Shown: positions 42,999-53,425 of the stretch, in pieces
Layout: each line of letters opens with the position of its first letter
Numbering within the stretch: position 1 is the stretch's first letter
DNA from: Bacteroidota bacterium
Lineage (GTDB): Bacteria > Bacteroidota > Bacteroidia > 2-12-FULL-35-15
Direction of reading: 5' to 3'
Length of the DNA stretch: 64,000 nucleotides
Assembly: GCA_947504725.1 (NCBI GenBank)
Contig: CANNHN010000001.1
Coordinates: forward strand, 1-64,000
Position numbers and translations under genes: made by a program
The notes under the pieces: generated by a model
Databases searched by the model: none
What the model was told of the DNA's origin: nothing
Seen by the model: the letters and a program-made list of their open reading frames with translations, nothing else

Positions 42999-45900
42999 TT
43001 AAAAAACTCGCAAATATATTATTCCGATTTCTGTCCCTAATAATATTCACTTTGTTATTGGTTTTTCTTCTTATTCAAGTAAGAAGTGTTCAGGTTTATA
43101 TTGGTCATAAAGCGGCTGAATATTTATCATCAAAGTTGCATACAAAAGTTGAAATTGGCATTGTTGACATTGAGTTTTTCAAAAAAGTTGTTTTGGAGGA
43201 TATCTACATTGAAGATTTGCATAAAGACACCCTTTTGTATTCAAGAAAAATAAAGATTGATATTGATAAACTTGATTTTGAAAAGCATCAATTGTACGTG
43301 AATAGTATTATGCTTTTAAATACAAAGTCGAAATTGATTAAATACGAAAAAGAAGATGATTTGAATTTGCAGTTTATCATCAACTTGTTTGTGAATAAAG
43401 ATTCCACAAAAAAAACTCCTTCGCCTCACTGGGATATAAAATTTAATGAAGTGACATTAGTGAATACTGATTTTACCTACAGAAGTGAACACGACACGTT
43501 AGAAACTACAGGTATAAACTATTTTGATTTAAGAGCAAGTAAAATAAATGGAAGATTAACCGATATTCAATTTGAACAAGATACAATCCTTGCTACCATT
43601 GACTATTTGTCGGCTATTGAAAAGAGTGGGTTTGAATTGCAAAATTTTAGCAGCTACGTGAACGTCAGTCCGGTTGGTATTAAACTGGACGAGCTAAGAA
43701 TTAAAACTCCCGAAAGTACTATTGCAACTGATTTGAGTTTTAAGTATAAAAGTTATCGTGCGTTTAAAGATTTTATTAATCAAGTAAGAATCAAAGCGGC
43801 ATTTGATAAATCGCAAGTAGAGATGAGTGATATTGCTTATTTCGCACCGCAACTAAAGGGCATTTATAGAAATATTACAATATCGGGGAAAATAAGTGGA
43901 AAAATATCTGATTTGAAAGGAAAAGATATGGATTTGAAACTGGCTCAAAACACTGAATTTAAAGGAGATGTTACATTAACTGGATTGCCTAAGATTGATG
44001 AAACGTTAATTTATCTGAATGTAGAAAAATTAACAACAAATTATTCCGATTTAAAAGATATTCCAATTCCACCTTTTGAAAATCACAACAAATTGAGTGT
44101 GCCTTCTAGTTTGGCAAAACTAGGCAACATGAAATTTAAAGGCACTTTCACTGGGTTGTACAATGATTTTTATGCTTACGGAGATTTTTCTTCATTACTT
44201 GGGAATTTATCTTCTGACTTATCAGTTCGACATGATGTAGATAAAAACAAAGCTGTTTACAAAGGAAAATTAAAATCTCGTTCTTTTGATTTTGGTGCTT
44301 TTTTCGATGCTAAAATATTAGGGAAAGCTACAATGGATGTGAATATTGATGGTGAAGGTTTTACTTTGGAAGATGTTGCAGCAAAATTAACAGGAACAGT
44401 AAAAACGGTAGAATTTAACAATTACACCTACCAGAATGTGGTGATTGAAGGAAATATAGCGAAGCAAATTTTTAAAGGTAAGTTTAACGTAAAAGATGAG
44501 AACATAGATTTTGATTTTATTGGTGATGTTGATTTTACTGGAAAGTTGCCAAAATTAGATTTCATTACTACTCTGAATAGAGCAAATTTATCTGCATTGA
44601 AGTTTGCAAAGTCGGATATAAAAACAGAGCTTTCAACTCAGCTGCTTATTAATGTAACGGGCAATAATATTGATAATTTAATTGGATTTGTAAGTTTTGA
44701 CAATACCATTTATTCGGAAAATGATAATATTTATAAATTAAGTGTGTTTGAATTAACATTAGAAAATGAAAGCGGAATCAAGTCTATTAAATTGTCTTCA
44801 GATTTTGTTGATGCAAAAATTAAAGGACAGTTTGAAATACTAGAGTTGCAAAATTCATTCAAAAAAGTTCTTAGTAATTATATCCCTGCTTATTTTGATT
44901 ACAAAACGATTGCAACAAATTCAATCGAAAATTTCGATTATTCTTTTAAGTTCAAAAAAACAGAAACAATTTTAAGTTTGTTTGCACCAACATTAAGCAT
45001 TGCTCCAAAAACATTGCTAAAAGGGAATTTTAATTCTATAACAAATCAATTTTCGCTCAATGGTAATTCAGATAAAATTACTCTATCGAATGTAGTTTTT
45101 AAAAATTGGACGGCTATTGCTGCTACGTCTAATGACCATTTGGATTTCAGTATGGGAAGTGAACGGTTATTGCTAACAGATAGTTTGGGGTTAACAGATT
45201 TTGCAATTAATTCAGTGACAAAATCTGACAGTGTTAATATTGAACTGTTTTGGAACAGTAGAACAGAAAGAGAATACCGAGGAGATGTGAAATCTTTTTT
45301 GACTTTCATGCCGAATAATAAAATTGAATTTAAGATTTTACCTTCAGTTATTATTTTATCGGATTCCATTTGGAATGTAGATAAAGACAATTTTGTAAAA
45401 ATTGACACATCACATATTGAAGTGAATGAGTTGACGTTTCAACATAGCAATCAATCGGTTTCAATAAATGGTATTATTTCTGACAATAAAAAAGACCAAA
45501 TTAAATTAAACTTACATGAATTTAATTTAGCCAATTTAAATTTGTTTACAAGCCCCGCTGGAGTTTATTTCAAAGGGATAATTAACGGAGAATCCATTAT
45601 AAATAGCGCTTACAAGGATATTGTTTTGACAAGTAATTTTGATTTTAAATCACTTTATGTGAATGGTAATGAAATAGGGAAGGGAGACGCTTCAAGTGTT
45701 TGGGACCAGACTAAAGATGCTCTTTATTTGCATGGTTCATTTACGCAAAATGAGATACCTAATATTTTATTTTCTGGTTATTACTATCCCAAAAAAGAAG
45801 AAGAGAACATAGATCTGGAACTAAATCTTCAGGCTGTTCGCATGCAATTGTTGAAACCATATGTTGAAAATTTTTGTTCAGACTTTGAAGGACTATTGTC

Positions 45901-47500
45901 GGGGAACATGACTATAAAAGGTTCTGTTAAAAAACCAAACGTAAATGGTTTGTTAAATGTTAATGCAAATAAAATAAGAGTTAATTATTTGAATACTTAT
46001 TATAAATTTAATCATGATATAATTATTGAAAATGGTTCATTTGGTATTGAAGGGATGTCCATTTATGACATTCCAAATAATAACAAAGCAATTGTAAATG
46101 GAAAAATTTACCATGATAATTTTAAAAATTTCCAATTAGATTTTGATATTCGAGCGAATAAATTTATGTGCTTGAATACTACAGAAGTAGACAATAGCTT
46201 GTATTACGGACAAGCATTTGTAACGGGTATTGTAAATATATTTGGATTTGTGAACAATGAAATATTGATAGATGCGAATGTGAAGACAGAAAAAGTTACT
46301 TCCAATGATAAATCAGATAAAGTTAACATCTTGTCTAAAACAGAACTTACAAAGTTCTATATCCCACTTGGAGGAACTTCAGAAGTTGAACAGCATAATT
46401 TCATCACATTTATTAAAAAAGATAGTTCTTTAAAAGTAAATGATAATTATCAAGTATCATTAGGAGGAATGGTGTTGAATTTTGATTTAGAAGTTACACC
46501 TGATGCGGAAATTCAGTTAATATTTGATCAAAAGGTTGGTGATGTTATTAAGGCAAGAGGTAATGGGAATCTGAATTTAAAAATTGACAAAGGCGTTTTT
46601 AAAATGTATGGCGATTATCTAATTGATAATGGTGATTATTTATTTACCCTTCAAAATATCATCAATAAAAAATTTGACATTAAAAAAGGCGGAACTATAA
46701 AGTGGAGTGGTGTTCCCTATAAAGCAGATTTAAATATTAGTGCTGTTTATAAAGCTAGAGCAAGTATTAAAACGTTTTTCCCTGAAGACTCAACTAATTC
46801 AGCATATAAAAAAAGATATCCTGTTGATGTAGGAATGAATATGACAGGAGAGTTGTTGTCTCCAGAAATTGATTTTGAAATTGGTTTACCTACTGTTGAC
46901 GCTTCAACTCGACAAACGGTAATGAGTTATATCAACAACGATGCAGAAGAAAATCGTCAAGTTTTTTCATTGCTAATTTTAAATAGTTTTGTTACCCCAT
47001 ACCAATTAAGTAATACAGGCGGAGGAGGACCAACAGTTGCAGATGGAGTAGGTTCCAATACAAGTGAAATGCTCTCTAATCAGTTGAGTAATATGCTTAG
47101 TAAAATAAGTAATGATTTTGATGTGGGTGTAAATTATCGCCCAGGTGATGCTATTACGAAGGATGAGTTGGAAGTGGCCTTGTCGACACAATTGTTTGAT
47201 GATAAACTTACAGTAGAAGGAAACATTGGTAATAATTCAAATTCTCAAAATGCGAATAGTGTAGTTGGTGATGTAAACATTGATTATAAGTTAACGGAAG
47301 ACGGGAAAGTGAGAGTAAAGGCTTTTAATAAAGCAAATGATAACAGTCAAACAGCAATTAACGGTGCGTATACACAAGGTGTTGGGGTTTTTTATAGAGA
47401 AGAGTTTAATACAATTGGGGAATTGTATAAACAATATTTGCAAACTGTAAAAGGTTGGACTGGAAATGGCAAGAAAGAAGAAAAAGAAACTACTCCTTAA
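42998..47500 (+). CDS. TamB-like translocation/assembly module protein
   Basis: A giant AsmA/TamB-family protein of about 1,500 residues. An N-terminal inner-membrane helix precedes [24 protein letters not shown] long beta-helical groove follows, ending in the conserved DUF490/TamB domain ([62 protein letters not shown], then [21 protein letters not shown]). It probably bridges inner and outer membranes in lipid or outer-membrane protein transport. There is no ATG: the frame is open from 42986. ATT at 42998 would give [20 protein letters not shown], the expected helix, while the first standard codon, TTG at 43052, cuts the helix short. The stop overlaps that of convergent ribBA. Confidence 0.85.
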   Translation: MKKLANILFRFLSLIIFTLLLVFLLIQVRSVQVYIGHKAAEYLSSKLHTKVEIGIVDIEFFKKVVLEDIYIEDLHKDTLLYSRKIKIDIDKLDFEKHQLYVNSIMLLNTKSKLIKYEKEDDLNLQFIINLFVNKDSTKKTPSPHWDIKFNEVTLVNTDFTYRSEHDTLETTGINYFDLRASKINGRLTDIQFEQDTILATIDYLSAIEKSGFELQNFSSYVNVSPVGIKLDELRIKTPESTIATDLSFKYKSYRAFKDFINQVRIKAAFDKSQVEMSDIAYFAPQLKGIYRNITISGKISGKISDLKGKDMDLKLAQNTEFKGDVTLTGLPKIDETLIYLNVEKLTTNYSDLKDIPIPPFENHNKLSVPSSLAKLGNMKFKGTFTGLYNDFYAYGDFSSLLGNLSSDLSVRHDVDKNKAVYKGKLKSRSFDFGAFFDAKILGKATMDVNIDGEGFTLEDVAAKLTGTVKTVEFNNYTYQNVVIEGNIAKQIFKGKFNVKDENIDFDFIGDVDFTGKLPKLDFITTLNRANLSALKFAKSDIKTELSTQLLINVTGNNIDNLIGFVSFDNTIYSENDNIYKLSVFELTLENESGIKSIKLSSDFVDAKIKGQFEILELQNSFKKVLSNYIPAYFDYKTIATNSIENFDYSFKFKKTETILSLFAPTLSIAPKTLLKGNFNSITNQFSLNGNSDKITLSNVVFKNWTAIAATSNDHLDFSMGSERLLLTDSLGLTDFAINSVTKSDSVNIELFWNSRTEREYRGDVKSFLTFMPNNKIEFKILPSVIILSDSIWNVDKDNFVKIDTSHIEVNELTFQHSNQSVSINGIISDNKKDQIKLNLHEFNLANLNLFTSPAGVYFKGIINGESIINSAYKDIVLTSNFDFKSLYVNGNEIGKGDASSVWDQTKDALYLHGSFTQNEIPNILFSGYYYPKKEEENIDLELNLQAVRMQLLKPYVENFCSDFEGLLSGNMTIKGSVKKPNVNGLLNVNANKIRVNYLNTYYKFNHDIIIENGSFGIEGMSIYDIPNNNKAIVNGKIYHDNFKNFQLDFDIRANKFMCLNTTEVDNSLYYGQAFVTGIVNIFGFVNNEILIDANVKTEKVTSNDKSDKVNILSKTELTKFYIPLGGTSEVEQHNFITFIKKDSSLKVNDNYQVSLGGMVLNFDLEVTPDAEIQLIFDQKVGDVIKARGNGNLNLKIDKGVFKMYGDYLIDNGDYLFTLQNIINKKFDIKKGGTIKWSGVPYKADLNISAVYKARASIKTFFPEDSTNSAYKKRYPVDVGMNMTGELLSPEIDFEIGLPTVDASTRQTVMSYINNDAEENRQVFSLLILNSFVTPYQLSNTGGGGPTVADGVGSNTSEMLSNQLSNMLSKISNDFDVGVNYRPGDAITKDELEVALSTQLFDDKLTVEGNIGNNSNSQNANSVVGDVNIDYKLTEDGKVRVKAFNKANDNSQTAINGAYTQGVGVFYREEFNTIGELYKQYLQTVKGWTGNGKKEEKETTP

Positions 47501-48708
47501 TCAATTTTCAACGAATGCCCCATTTTATCTCTTTTTGTTTGTAGATAAATTTTATTATGTTCGTTAGATTCTACTTCTATAGATACGTTTTCTACAATCT
47601 CTAATCCGTATCCAATTAATCCTGCTCGTTTTTTAGGATTATTACTCATTAATCGAATTTTTGATACGCCAAGATCTCTCAATATTTGAGCGCCAACCCC
47701 ATAATCACGTTCATCTGGTTTAAATCCTAGATCTTCATTAGCTTCAACAGTGTCTCTGCCTTCTTCTTGTAATTTATACGCTTTTAGTTTGTTCAATAAG
47801 CCAATTCCGCGGCCTTCTTGATTCATATATACGATCACACCTTTTCCTTCTTTTTCGATCATCTCCATTGATTTGTGCAATTGTGGTCCACAATCGCAAC
47901 GGCAAGAACCGAATATATCACCAGTCAAGCAAGAAGAGTGTACTCGTACTAAAACAGGTTCATCTTTTTCCCATTGCCCTTTAATTAATGCAAGGTGTTC
48001 TTGGTCATTGGTTGTTTGACGATATGCTACCAAATCAAAATTTCCCCATTGAGTTGGCATTTTAACTTGTACATTTTTGGTAATAATACTTTCGTTTTTA
48101 ACGCGATATGCAATCAAATCTTCAATAGAAATAATCTTCAGATTGTGTTTTTTAGAAATCTCAATTAGTTCTGGCAGTCGCGCCATTGTTCCATCTTCAT
48201 TCATAATTTCAACCAATGCTCCAGCAGGCTCAAATCCAGCTAGGCGAGCTAAGTCAACTGTTGCTTCAGTATGACCAGCTCTTCTCAGAACGCCTCCATT
48301 TTTTGCTTTTAACGGGAAAATATGTCCTGGTTTACCAAATTCTTCAGGTTTGATATTTGGGTTAATTAATGCTTGTATTGTTTTTGAACGATCAGCGGCA
48401 GAGATGCCTGTGGTACAGCCGTATCCTAATAAATCCACTGAGACAGTGAATGCGGTAGCATGTTCTGCTGTATTATTCGTCACCATCATTTCTAAGCCCA
48501 ATTCTCTACAACGTTCTTCAGTAATGGCTGCACAGATGAGTCCACGACCGTGAGTAGCCATAAAATTAATTATCTCCGGGGTCACATTTTTTGCAGCAGT
48601 AAGAAAATCACCTTCATTTTCGCGACTTTCATCATCTACAACAATAATAACTTTTCCGGCTTTTAAGTCAGAAATAGCTTCTTCAATAGTATTTAAAATA
48701 GATTGCAT
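47497..48708 (-). CDS. ribBA: bifunctional DHBP synthase / GTP cyclohydrolase II
   Basis: A 403-residue fusion. Residues about 1-205 are 3,4-dihydroxy-2-butanone 4-phosphate synthase ([75 protein letters not shown]). Residues 206-403 are GTP cyclohydrolase II ([20 protein letters not shown] with zinc cysteines, [13 protein letters not shown]). It supplies both precursors of riboflavin. The start at the Met of [11 protein letters not shown] was chosen because a -7 box lies just upstream; the open frame extends 38 codons further without homology. No FMN riboswitch is seen. Confidence 0.95.
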   Translation of the reverse strand: MQSILNTIEEAISDLKAGKVIIVVDDESRENEGDFLTAAKNVTPEIINFMATHGRGLICAAITEERCRELGLEMMVTNNTAEHATAFTVSVDLLGYGCTTGISAADRSKTIQALINPNIKPEEFGKPGHIFPLKAKNGGVLRRAGHTEATVDLARLAGFEPAGALVEIMNEDGTMARLPELIEISKKHNLKIISIEDLIAYRVKNESIITKNVQVKMPTQWGNFDLVAYRQTTNDQEHLALIKGQWEKDEPVLVRVHSSCLTGDIFGSCRCDCGPQLHKSMEMIEKEGKGVIVYMNQEGRGIGLLNKLKAYKLQEEGRDTVEANEDLGFKPDERDYGVGAQILRDLGVSKIRLMSNNPKKRAGLIGYGLEIVENVSIEVESNEHNKIYLQTKRDKMGHSLKID

Positions 48709-48726
48709 TCTTTTTGTTTGAGGTTG

Positions 48727-48734
48727 CAAATATA
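48727..48734 (-). promoter_or_regulatory. -7 box for ribBA
   Basis: Minus-strand TATATTTG, 18 nt upstream of the chosen ATG. It supports the shorter ribBA start and predicts a 5' UTR of about 14 nt. Confidence 0.5.
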
Positions 48735-48876
48735 ACAAAAAATAGTCGCTTTTGTTTAATTGTAGGGCAGATGCGCCATAATTAGTTAGATTTATTATGG
48801 GTTTTGACACATTTAAATTCAATTTTACGTTTACTAAAATTCTTAATAAAGTTATCCATATAAAAAGATAAATACT

Positions 48877-48884
48877 ATATTTGC
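48877..48884 (+). promoter_or_regulatory. -7 box for tRNA-Met
   Basis: TATATTTG, 17 nt upstream of the tRNA 5' end. Confidence 0.5.
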
Positions 48885-48901
48885 GCCCTCAAAAACCATA
48901 T

Positions 48902-48975
48902 GGCGAGGTAGCTCAGATGGTTAGAGCGCAGGATTCATAACCCTGAGGTCTCGGGTTCAACTCCCGATCTCGCTA
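48902..48975 (+). tRNA. tRNA-Met (CAT)
   Basis: A 74-nt cloverleaf: acceptor GGCGAGG/TCTCGCT with terminal G-U pairs, D-loop CAGATGGTTA, anticodon loop TTCATAA, T-arm CGGGTTCAACTCCCG, discriminator A. The non-initiator acceptor suggests elongator Met; tRNA-Ile with a CAT anticodon modified to lysidine cannot be ruled out by reading alone. Confidence 0.92.
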
Positions 48976-48980
48976 CATAG

Positions 48981-49007
48981 AAACCCTTGATTATCAAGGG
49001 TTTTTTT
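48981..49007 (+). terminator. terminator after tRNA-Met
   Basis: AAACCCTTGA, loop TTA, TCAAGGGTTT and a T-run. Confidence 0.88.
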
Positions 49008-49152
49008 ATTTAAAAAGCTGGTTCATAGTGTGTTGTGATTGACCTCACCTTTCAATCTAATTGCCTTTTTAGATAATTTTAACAAATCATCAATAGTGGA
49101 AGATTGATAATTTTTTATATATTGCGTGAGATTTGTTAAATCTGCAATTCAG

Positions 49153-50142
49153 ATGAGTAAGAAGAAAATAGCACCAAAAAAGGTGAAGAAAAATATAAAA
49201 TCGGCTAAAACAAAGCCATCTAAGGCTAAGGTTACCAAACCTGCTAAAAAATCCACACCTAAAAAGGTGGTGAAGCCAGTAAAAGCTGTAAAAAAGCCTA
49301 ATAAACCAGTTGTCAAAAAAGTGACAAAATCATCAAAACCTGTTAAAAAGGCTATTGCCAAAAAGGTTGTAAAGCCAATTGCAAAACCCTTAAAGGTGGT
49401 TAAAAAGCCAATATCAAAAGTTGAGGTTGTTAAATCTAAAGGTCCTAGTAAGCCTTTAAAAGAAGAGAAAAGTGTGAAATTGGTAGTTAAGAAAGAAGAA
49501 AAAGTTAAAATTGCTCCAGTAAAAGATAAGAAACCAAGAGGAAAGGGTGGTAGAAAGCCAAAGAAGAAAGACGGAGAAGATGATGGAGAACCTGAAATTG
49601 TTCACGATGAATTAATTGAACAATTAATACAAAGTACTAGAAGGAAAAAATCTGGACCGAAAGTTCCAAAGATTTTAAAAACCTTTGTGAATCCAATGAC
49701 TTCACTTACGGTTGCTCCAGAGAACACCGCTAAAAAAGGTGGATCTATTCCCAAAAAAGAACCTAAAGGCAAATTTGAATTGGAATACGTTATTCGTACT
49801 TCTGCTGGTATTTTATACGAATTTATTACCACACCAAGTGGTTTGTCGGAATGGTTTGCAGATGATGTAAACATTCGTGACGGTATCTTTACTTTCTTTT
49901 GGGATGGTAGTGAGCAAAAAGCAAAATTGCTAGGCTTCAAAGAAGAAAAATATATTAGATTAAGTTGGGTTGACAAACCAGATGGAATGTATTTTGAATT
50001 CCGCATAGAAAAGGATGAGTTGACAGGCGATGTTTCTTTGATTATTATCGATTTTTCTGATGAAGCTGCTGATATGCAAACATCCAAATTGCTTTGGGAT
50101 AGTCAAGTGAATAAGTTGTTGGGCGTTTTAGGCTCTAATTAA
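49153..50142 (+). CDS. histone-H1-like basic tail fused to a START-like (SRPBCC) domain
   Basis: A 329-residue protein from the ATG at 49153; a GTG at 49126 is in frame but unneeded. Residues 1-125 are a Lys/Pro/Ala/Val-rich repeat (KPAKKSTPKKVVKPVKAVKK) like histone H1 or AlgP tails. Residues 127-139 (KPRGKGGRKPKKK) resemble an AT-hook. An acidic patch (DGEDDGEPEIVHDEL) follows, and residues 207-329 form a START-like/AHSA1-like domain (FELEYVIRTSAGILYEFITT, GLSEWFADDVNIRDGIFTFF, QVNKLLGVLGSN). Bacteroidota commonly carry this START-like domain as a stand-alone protein of about 130 residues. The extension suggests nucleoid association; the domain ligand is unknown. Confidence 0.85.
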   Translation: MSKKKIAPKKVKKNIKSAKTKPSKAKVTKPAKKSTPKKVVKPVKAVKKPNKPVVKKVTKSSKPVKKAIAKKVVKPIAKPLKVVKKPISKVEVVKSKGPSKPLKEEKSVKLVVKKEEKVKIAPVKDKKPRGKGGRKPKKKDGEDDGEPEIVHDELIEQLIQSTRRKKSGPKVPKILKTFVNPMTSLTVAPENTAKKGGSIPKKEPKGKFELEYVIRTSAGILYEFITTPSGLSEWFADDVNIRDGIFTFFWDGSEQKAKLLGFKEEKYIRLSWVDKPDGMYFEFRIEKDELTGDVSLIIIDFSDEAADMQTSKLLWDSQVNKLLGVLGSN

Positions 50143-50160
50143 TCATCTTATTCTTTTGAT

Positions 50161-50814
50161 GTGAAAGCCATCCTAAAAAATAATCTTTCATTTTTATTTC
50201 CTTATTTTCTGTTTCTCCTAATTGGAGCAATAATCATTTTTGTTAATTCAAAAGCAGAAACACATCTGTTTTTTAATTCGTTTCATAATTCTTTTCTAGA
50301 TTTATTAAATACGTATACAACCTATTTAGGTGACGGATTTACTGCAGCATTGTTGATCTTGATGATGGTAGCTGTTAAGTATCGTTACTTCATTATTCTT
50401 GCATTTGCAAATCTTATTTCTGCGCTTATTGCTCAAGGGCTAAAACATTTTGTTTTTGATGATGTAGTTCGTCCAAAAAAATTCTTCGAAGGTATTCAAG
50501 ATTTATATTTTGTTCCTGGTATTGAAAATCACATGTTTAATAGTTTTCCTTCGGGGCATACTACTTGTGCCTTTGCACTCTATATGTCGTTTGCATTGAT
50601 TGTGAAAAATAGATTTTGCAAATTGTCATTTCTGATCTTAGGGCTTTTAACGGGGTATTCGCGAATCTATCTGTCACAACATTTTTTTGAAGATGTTTAT
50701 GCTGGTTCTATAATTGGAGTATCTACTTCCATCATTGTATTCTATTTTGTTCAAAGGAAAAATCATCCTTGGATGGAAAATTCTGTTGTAAATTTTTTCA
50801 AAAATGAAGGCTAG
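50161..50814 (+). CDS. PAP2-family membrane phosphatase
   Basis: A 217-residue membrane protein with about six helices and the three phosphatase motifs: KHFVFDDVVRPKKFF (KxxxxxxRP), FNSFPSGHTTCAFAL (PSGH) and GYSRIYLSQHFFEDVYAG (SRxxxxxHxxxD). It should dephosphorylate phosphatidate, undecaprenyl diphosphate or lipid A. The start is a GTG. The next gene, a GT39 transferase, overlaps by 11 nt, pointing to a role in lipid-linked glycan metabolism. Confidence 0.92.
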   Translation: MKAILKNNLSFLFPYFLFLLIGAIIIFVNSKAETHLFFNSFHNSFLDLLNTYTTYLGDGFTAALLILMMVAVKYRYFIILAFANLISALIAQGLKHFVFDDVVRPKKFFEGIQDLYFVPGIENHMFNSFPSGHTTCAFALYMSFALIVKNRFCKLSFLILGLLTGYSRIYLSQHFFEDVYAGSIIGVSTSIIVFYFVQRKNHPWMENSVVNFFKNEG

Positions 50815-52438
50815 TGTCATAAAATATAACATTGTTATAGCGATAGGAGCATTGCTTTTGTTTGTCCCTTTTTTAGGTGCGGTGCATTTGTTTGATTGGG
50901 ATGAAATCAATTTTGCAGAATGTGCTCGCGAAATGCTTGTGACACAAGATTATTTCTCTGTTAAAATAAACTATCAAGCATTCTGGGAAAAGCCTCCCAT
51001 TTTTATTTGGATGCAAGCACTTTCTATGAGCGTGTTTGGTATAAACGAATTCGCTGCTCGTTTGCCGAATGCTCTTTGTGGAATTGTTACGTTGCTTGTG
51101 TTGTTCAATATAGGTAGAAGATTAGTAGATGAACGTTTCGGACTTCTATGGGTTTTGGCTTATGCAGGTTCATTTCTCCCGCATTTTTATTTTAAATCAG
51201 GTATCATGGATCCATGGTTTAACCTGTTTATTTTTTGTGGTATTTATTATTTTATTCTTTTCACAAATAATAAAAGTACTCGTCTTTTATTTTTCTCAGC
51301 CTTATTTATTGGATTAGGGATTTTAACCAAAGGCCCTGTTGCCGGATTGGTATTTGGATTATGTGTTGGTGTGTTTTGGGCATTAAAACGTTTTCAATCC
51401 ATTATGAGTATTAAGCACATCATCATGTATGGTTTAGCTGTGGCAATGGTTGGTGGATTGTGGTTTTTGATGTTGTTTTTAACTGGACATGCAGATATCA
51501 TTAAAGAGTTTTTTGTGTATCAAATTCGTTTGTTAAATACTCAGGATGCAGGACATGGTGGTCCGTTTTTCTACCATTGGATAGTTTTGTTGATTGGCTG
51601 TTTCCCTTTATCCATAGTTGCTTTAAGAAGTTTTAGACGAAGCTCTTACGATACACCTTATCAAAAGCATTTTAAATTGTGGATGTTGATTTTATTTTGG
51701 GTTGTTTTGATTTTATTCAGCCTAGTAAAAACAAAAATTGTTCATTATTCCTCTCTTTGTTATTTCCCGTTAAGTTTTTTAGGTGCTTATGCAATGTATA
51801 AATTGGCAAGCGGAGAATACAAGTGGAAAAAGAGTACAAGCATATTGTTGCTTGTTTTTGCAAGTTTGATTGGGATTGCTATTTCAGCTCTTCCGATCAT
51901 TGATAAGTACAAACAAAAAATTATTGATGCCGACTTAATCAAAGATAAATTTGCAGTAGAAAATTTGAAAGCATCAGTTGAATGGAGTGGAGTAGAGTGG
52001 TTGATAGGAATCATTTTAATAATTGGAGTAGGAGCAATGTTGATTTTAATTAAGCGAGGAAATGTAAAAGTAGGAATTATTGGAATTTTTATGTTTAGTT
52101 TGTTCGCTGTAAACATGGCTTCCGTATTGGTTGTTCCAAGAATTGAAAAGTTTTCACAAGGTGCAGCCATCGAATTTTATGAATACTTGCAAGGGAAAGA
52201 TTGTTATATTGAAACTATCAACTTTAAAAGTTATGCGCATTTGTTTTATTCGCACAAACAGCCTCAAGCGAATCAAAACAGTTTTAATAGCGACTGGTTG
52301 CATCACGGAGCAATCGATAAGCCTGCTTATTTTGTAAGTAAGATTACCGCTTTGGAAGATGTTGCAAAATACTACCCTGAGTTAAAAGAGATCTATCGTA
52401 AGAATGGATTTGTGTTTTGGATGAGAATTGTGAACTAA
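50804..52438 (+). CDS. GT39/ArnT-like membrane glycosyltransferase
   Basis: A 544-residue integral membrane protein with a dozen or so hydrophobic segments. VHLFDWDEINFAECAREML is the periplasmic loop with the conserved acidic pair of the PMT/ArnT (GT-C) superfamily. YQAFWEKPPIFIWMQALSM and FAARLPNALCG follow, and GILTKGPVAGLVFGL is typical. Such enzymes move sugars from polyprenyl-phosphate carriers to lipid A or proteins. The neighbouring DPM-like GT2 on the other strand could make the lipid-linked donor. The stop codon abuts that of the convergent GT2. Confidence 0.9.
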   Translation: MKASVIKYNIVIAIGALLLFVPFLGAVHLFDWDEINFAECAREMLVTQDYFSVKINYQAFWEKPPIFIWMQALSMSVFGINEFAARLPNALCGIVTLLVLFNIGRRLVDERFGLLWVLAYAGSFLPHFYFKSGIMDPWFNLFIFCGIYYFILFTNNKSTRLLFFSALFIGLGILTKGPVAGLVFGLCVGVFWALKRFQSIMSIKHIIMYGLAVAMVGGLWFLMLFLTGHADIIKEFFVYQIRLLNTQDAGHGGPFFYHWIVLLIGCFPLSIVALRSFRRSSYDTPYQKHFKLWMLILFWVVLILFSLVKTKIVHYSSLCYFPLSFLGAYAMYKLASGEYKWKKSTSILLLVFASLIGIAISALPIIDKYKQKIIDADLIKDKFAVENLKASVEWSGVEWLIGIILIIGVGAMLILIKRGNVKVGIIGIFMFSLFAVNMASVLVVPRIEKFSQGAAIEFYEYLQGKDCYIETINFKSYAHLFYSHKQPQANQNSFNSDWLHHGAIDKPAYFVSKITALEDVAKYYPELKEIYRKNGFVFWMRIVN

Positions 52439-53188
52439 TTATTTCTTCTTCTCATACCGCTTACATTTATTCAATCCTAAGTTATAAAAGAAGTGTGTGA
52501 AAGAAACACGCAATACACCCATTCCATATTTAGCACTTCTGCTAAAGTTAATGGATGATGCTTCTGGGAAATATTTAGTCGGACACGTAATTTCAGCGAT
52601 GTCGAATCCAGCCATGAAAATTTGAGAAATCATTTCATTGTCGAAAACGAAATCATCATTATTTGCTTCGTAATTCACGGTTTCTAATACTTCGCGAGAA
52701 AAAGCACGGTAACCTGTATGGTATTCTGATAATTTCTGGTTGATTAAAATATTCTGAGAAAGCGTTAAACAACGGTTGAAAATGTATTTATACTTTGGCA
52801 TTCCGCCTTTTAACGCACCTTTTCCTAAAATACGAGAGCCAAATACAACTGGATATAAATCATTTGCAATGATATGGGCCATAGATTGTATTAAAAGTGG
52901 CGTATATTGATAATCTGGGTGAAGCATGATGACAATATCACCACCTAATTCTAATGCTTTGTCATAACAAGATTTTTGATTCCCGCCATAACCTCTGTTT
53001 TTTTGATGTTTGATAATGTGCTTTATTCCAAGACGAGTTGCTACTTCAACTGTATCGTCCTTACTCACGTCATCTACCAACACAACCTCATCAACAATGT
53101 CGAATGGAATTTCTTTATATGTCTTTTCTAGTGTTAGTGCTGCATTGTATGCTGGCAACACAACAACAACCTTTTTGTTATTTATCAT
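52439..53188 (-). CDS. GT2 glycosyltransferase, polyprenyl-phosphate type
   Basis: A 249-residue soluble GT2. KVVVVLPAYNAALTLEKTY, VDEVVLVDDVSKDDTVEVA and HQKNRGYGGNQKSCYDKAL are the nucleotide-sugar motifs. DIVIMLHPDYQYTPLLIQSM carries the catalytic acid region (DPD-like, here HPDYQ), and EYHTGYRAFSREVLE the acceptor motif. It resembles DPM1/GtrB-type enzymes but lacks the C-terminal membrane helices of GtrB. It may supply lipid-linked sugar to the adjacent GT39 transferase. Confidence 0.88.
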   Translation of the reverse strand: MINNKKVVVVLPAYNAALTLEKTYKEIPFDIVDEVVLVDDVSKDDTVEVATRLGIKHIIKHQKNRGYGGNQKSCYDKALELGGDIVIMLHPDYQYTPLLIQSMAHIIANDLYPVVFGSRILGKGALKGGMPKYKYIFNRCLTLSQNILINQKLSEYHTGYRAFSREVLETVNYEANNDDFVFDNEMISQIFMAGFDIAEITCPTKYFPEASSINFSRSAKYGMGVLRVSFTHFFYNLGLNKCKRYEKKK

Positions 53189-53266
53189 TTTATTGTATTA
53201 TTCTAACAACAAAAATAGTAAAATTAATGAGTTATTCTCTTAACAAAGGCTCATCTTCCTCGTTAG

Positions 53267-53350
53267 CGTCATCCCGTGTCACGACACGGGATCTGCCAAT
53301 TGAGAGCTGACTTCTCATCGTGAGATCCCGTGTCGTGGCACGGGATGACG
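53267..53350. repeat. GTCATCCCGTG palindromic repeat, paired arms
   Basis: CGTCATCCCGTGTCACGACACGGGATCT, a spacer of about 30 nt with CATCGTGAGA, then the inverted arm TGAGATCCCGTGTCGTGGCACGGGATGACG. The spacer sequence resembles the loop of the GTCATTGCGAG family (TCATCGTGA). Confidence 0.85.
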
Positions 53351-53410
53351 GTCAATTTGTAGAGACTGCTATTAAGGAGCTGTTCCTTTATTTTCTAGCA
53401 TAGTTATTGT

Positions 53411-53418
53411 TATATTTG
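53411..53418 (+). promoter_or_regulatory. -7 box directly before the LptF/G start
   Basis: TATATTTG ends 7 nt before the ATG at 53426, predicting a 5' UTR of about 4 nt. Confidence 0.5.
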
Positions 53419-53425
53419 TGAGCCC

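Noticed and set aside
48709-48901. FMN riboswitch upstream of ribBA
   Set aside because: A -7 box lies 18 nt from the start codon, leaving no room for a riboswitch in the 5' UTR, and no RFN-like conserved blocks were seen.
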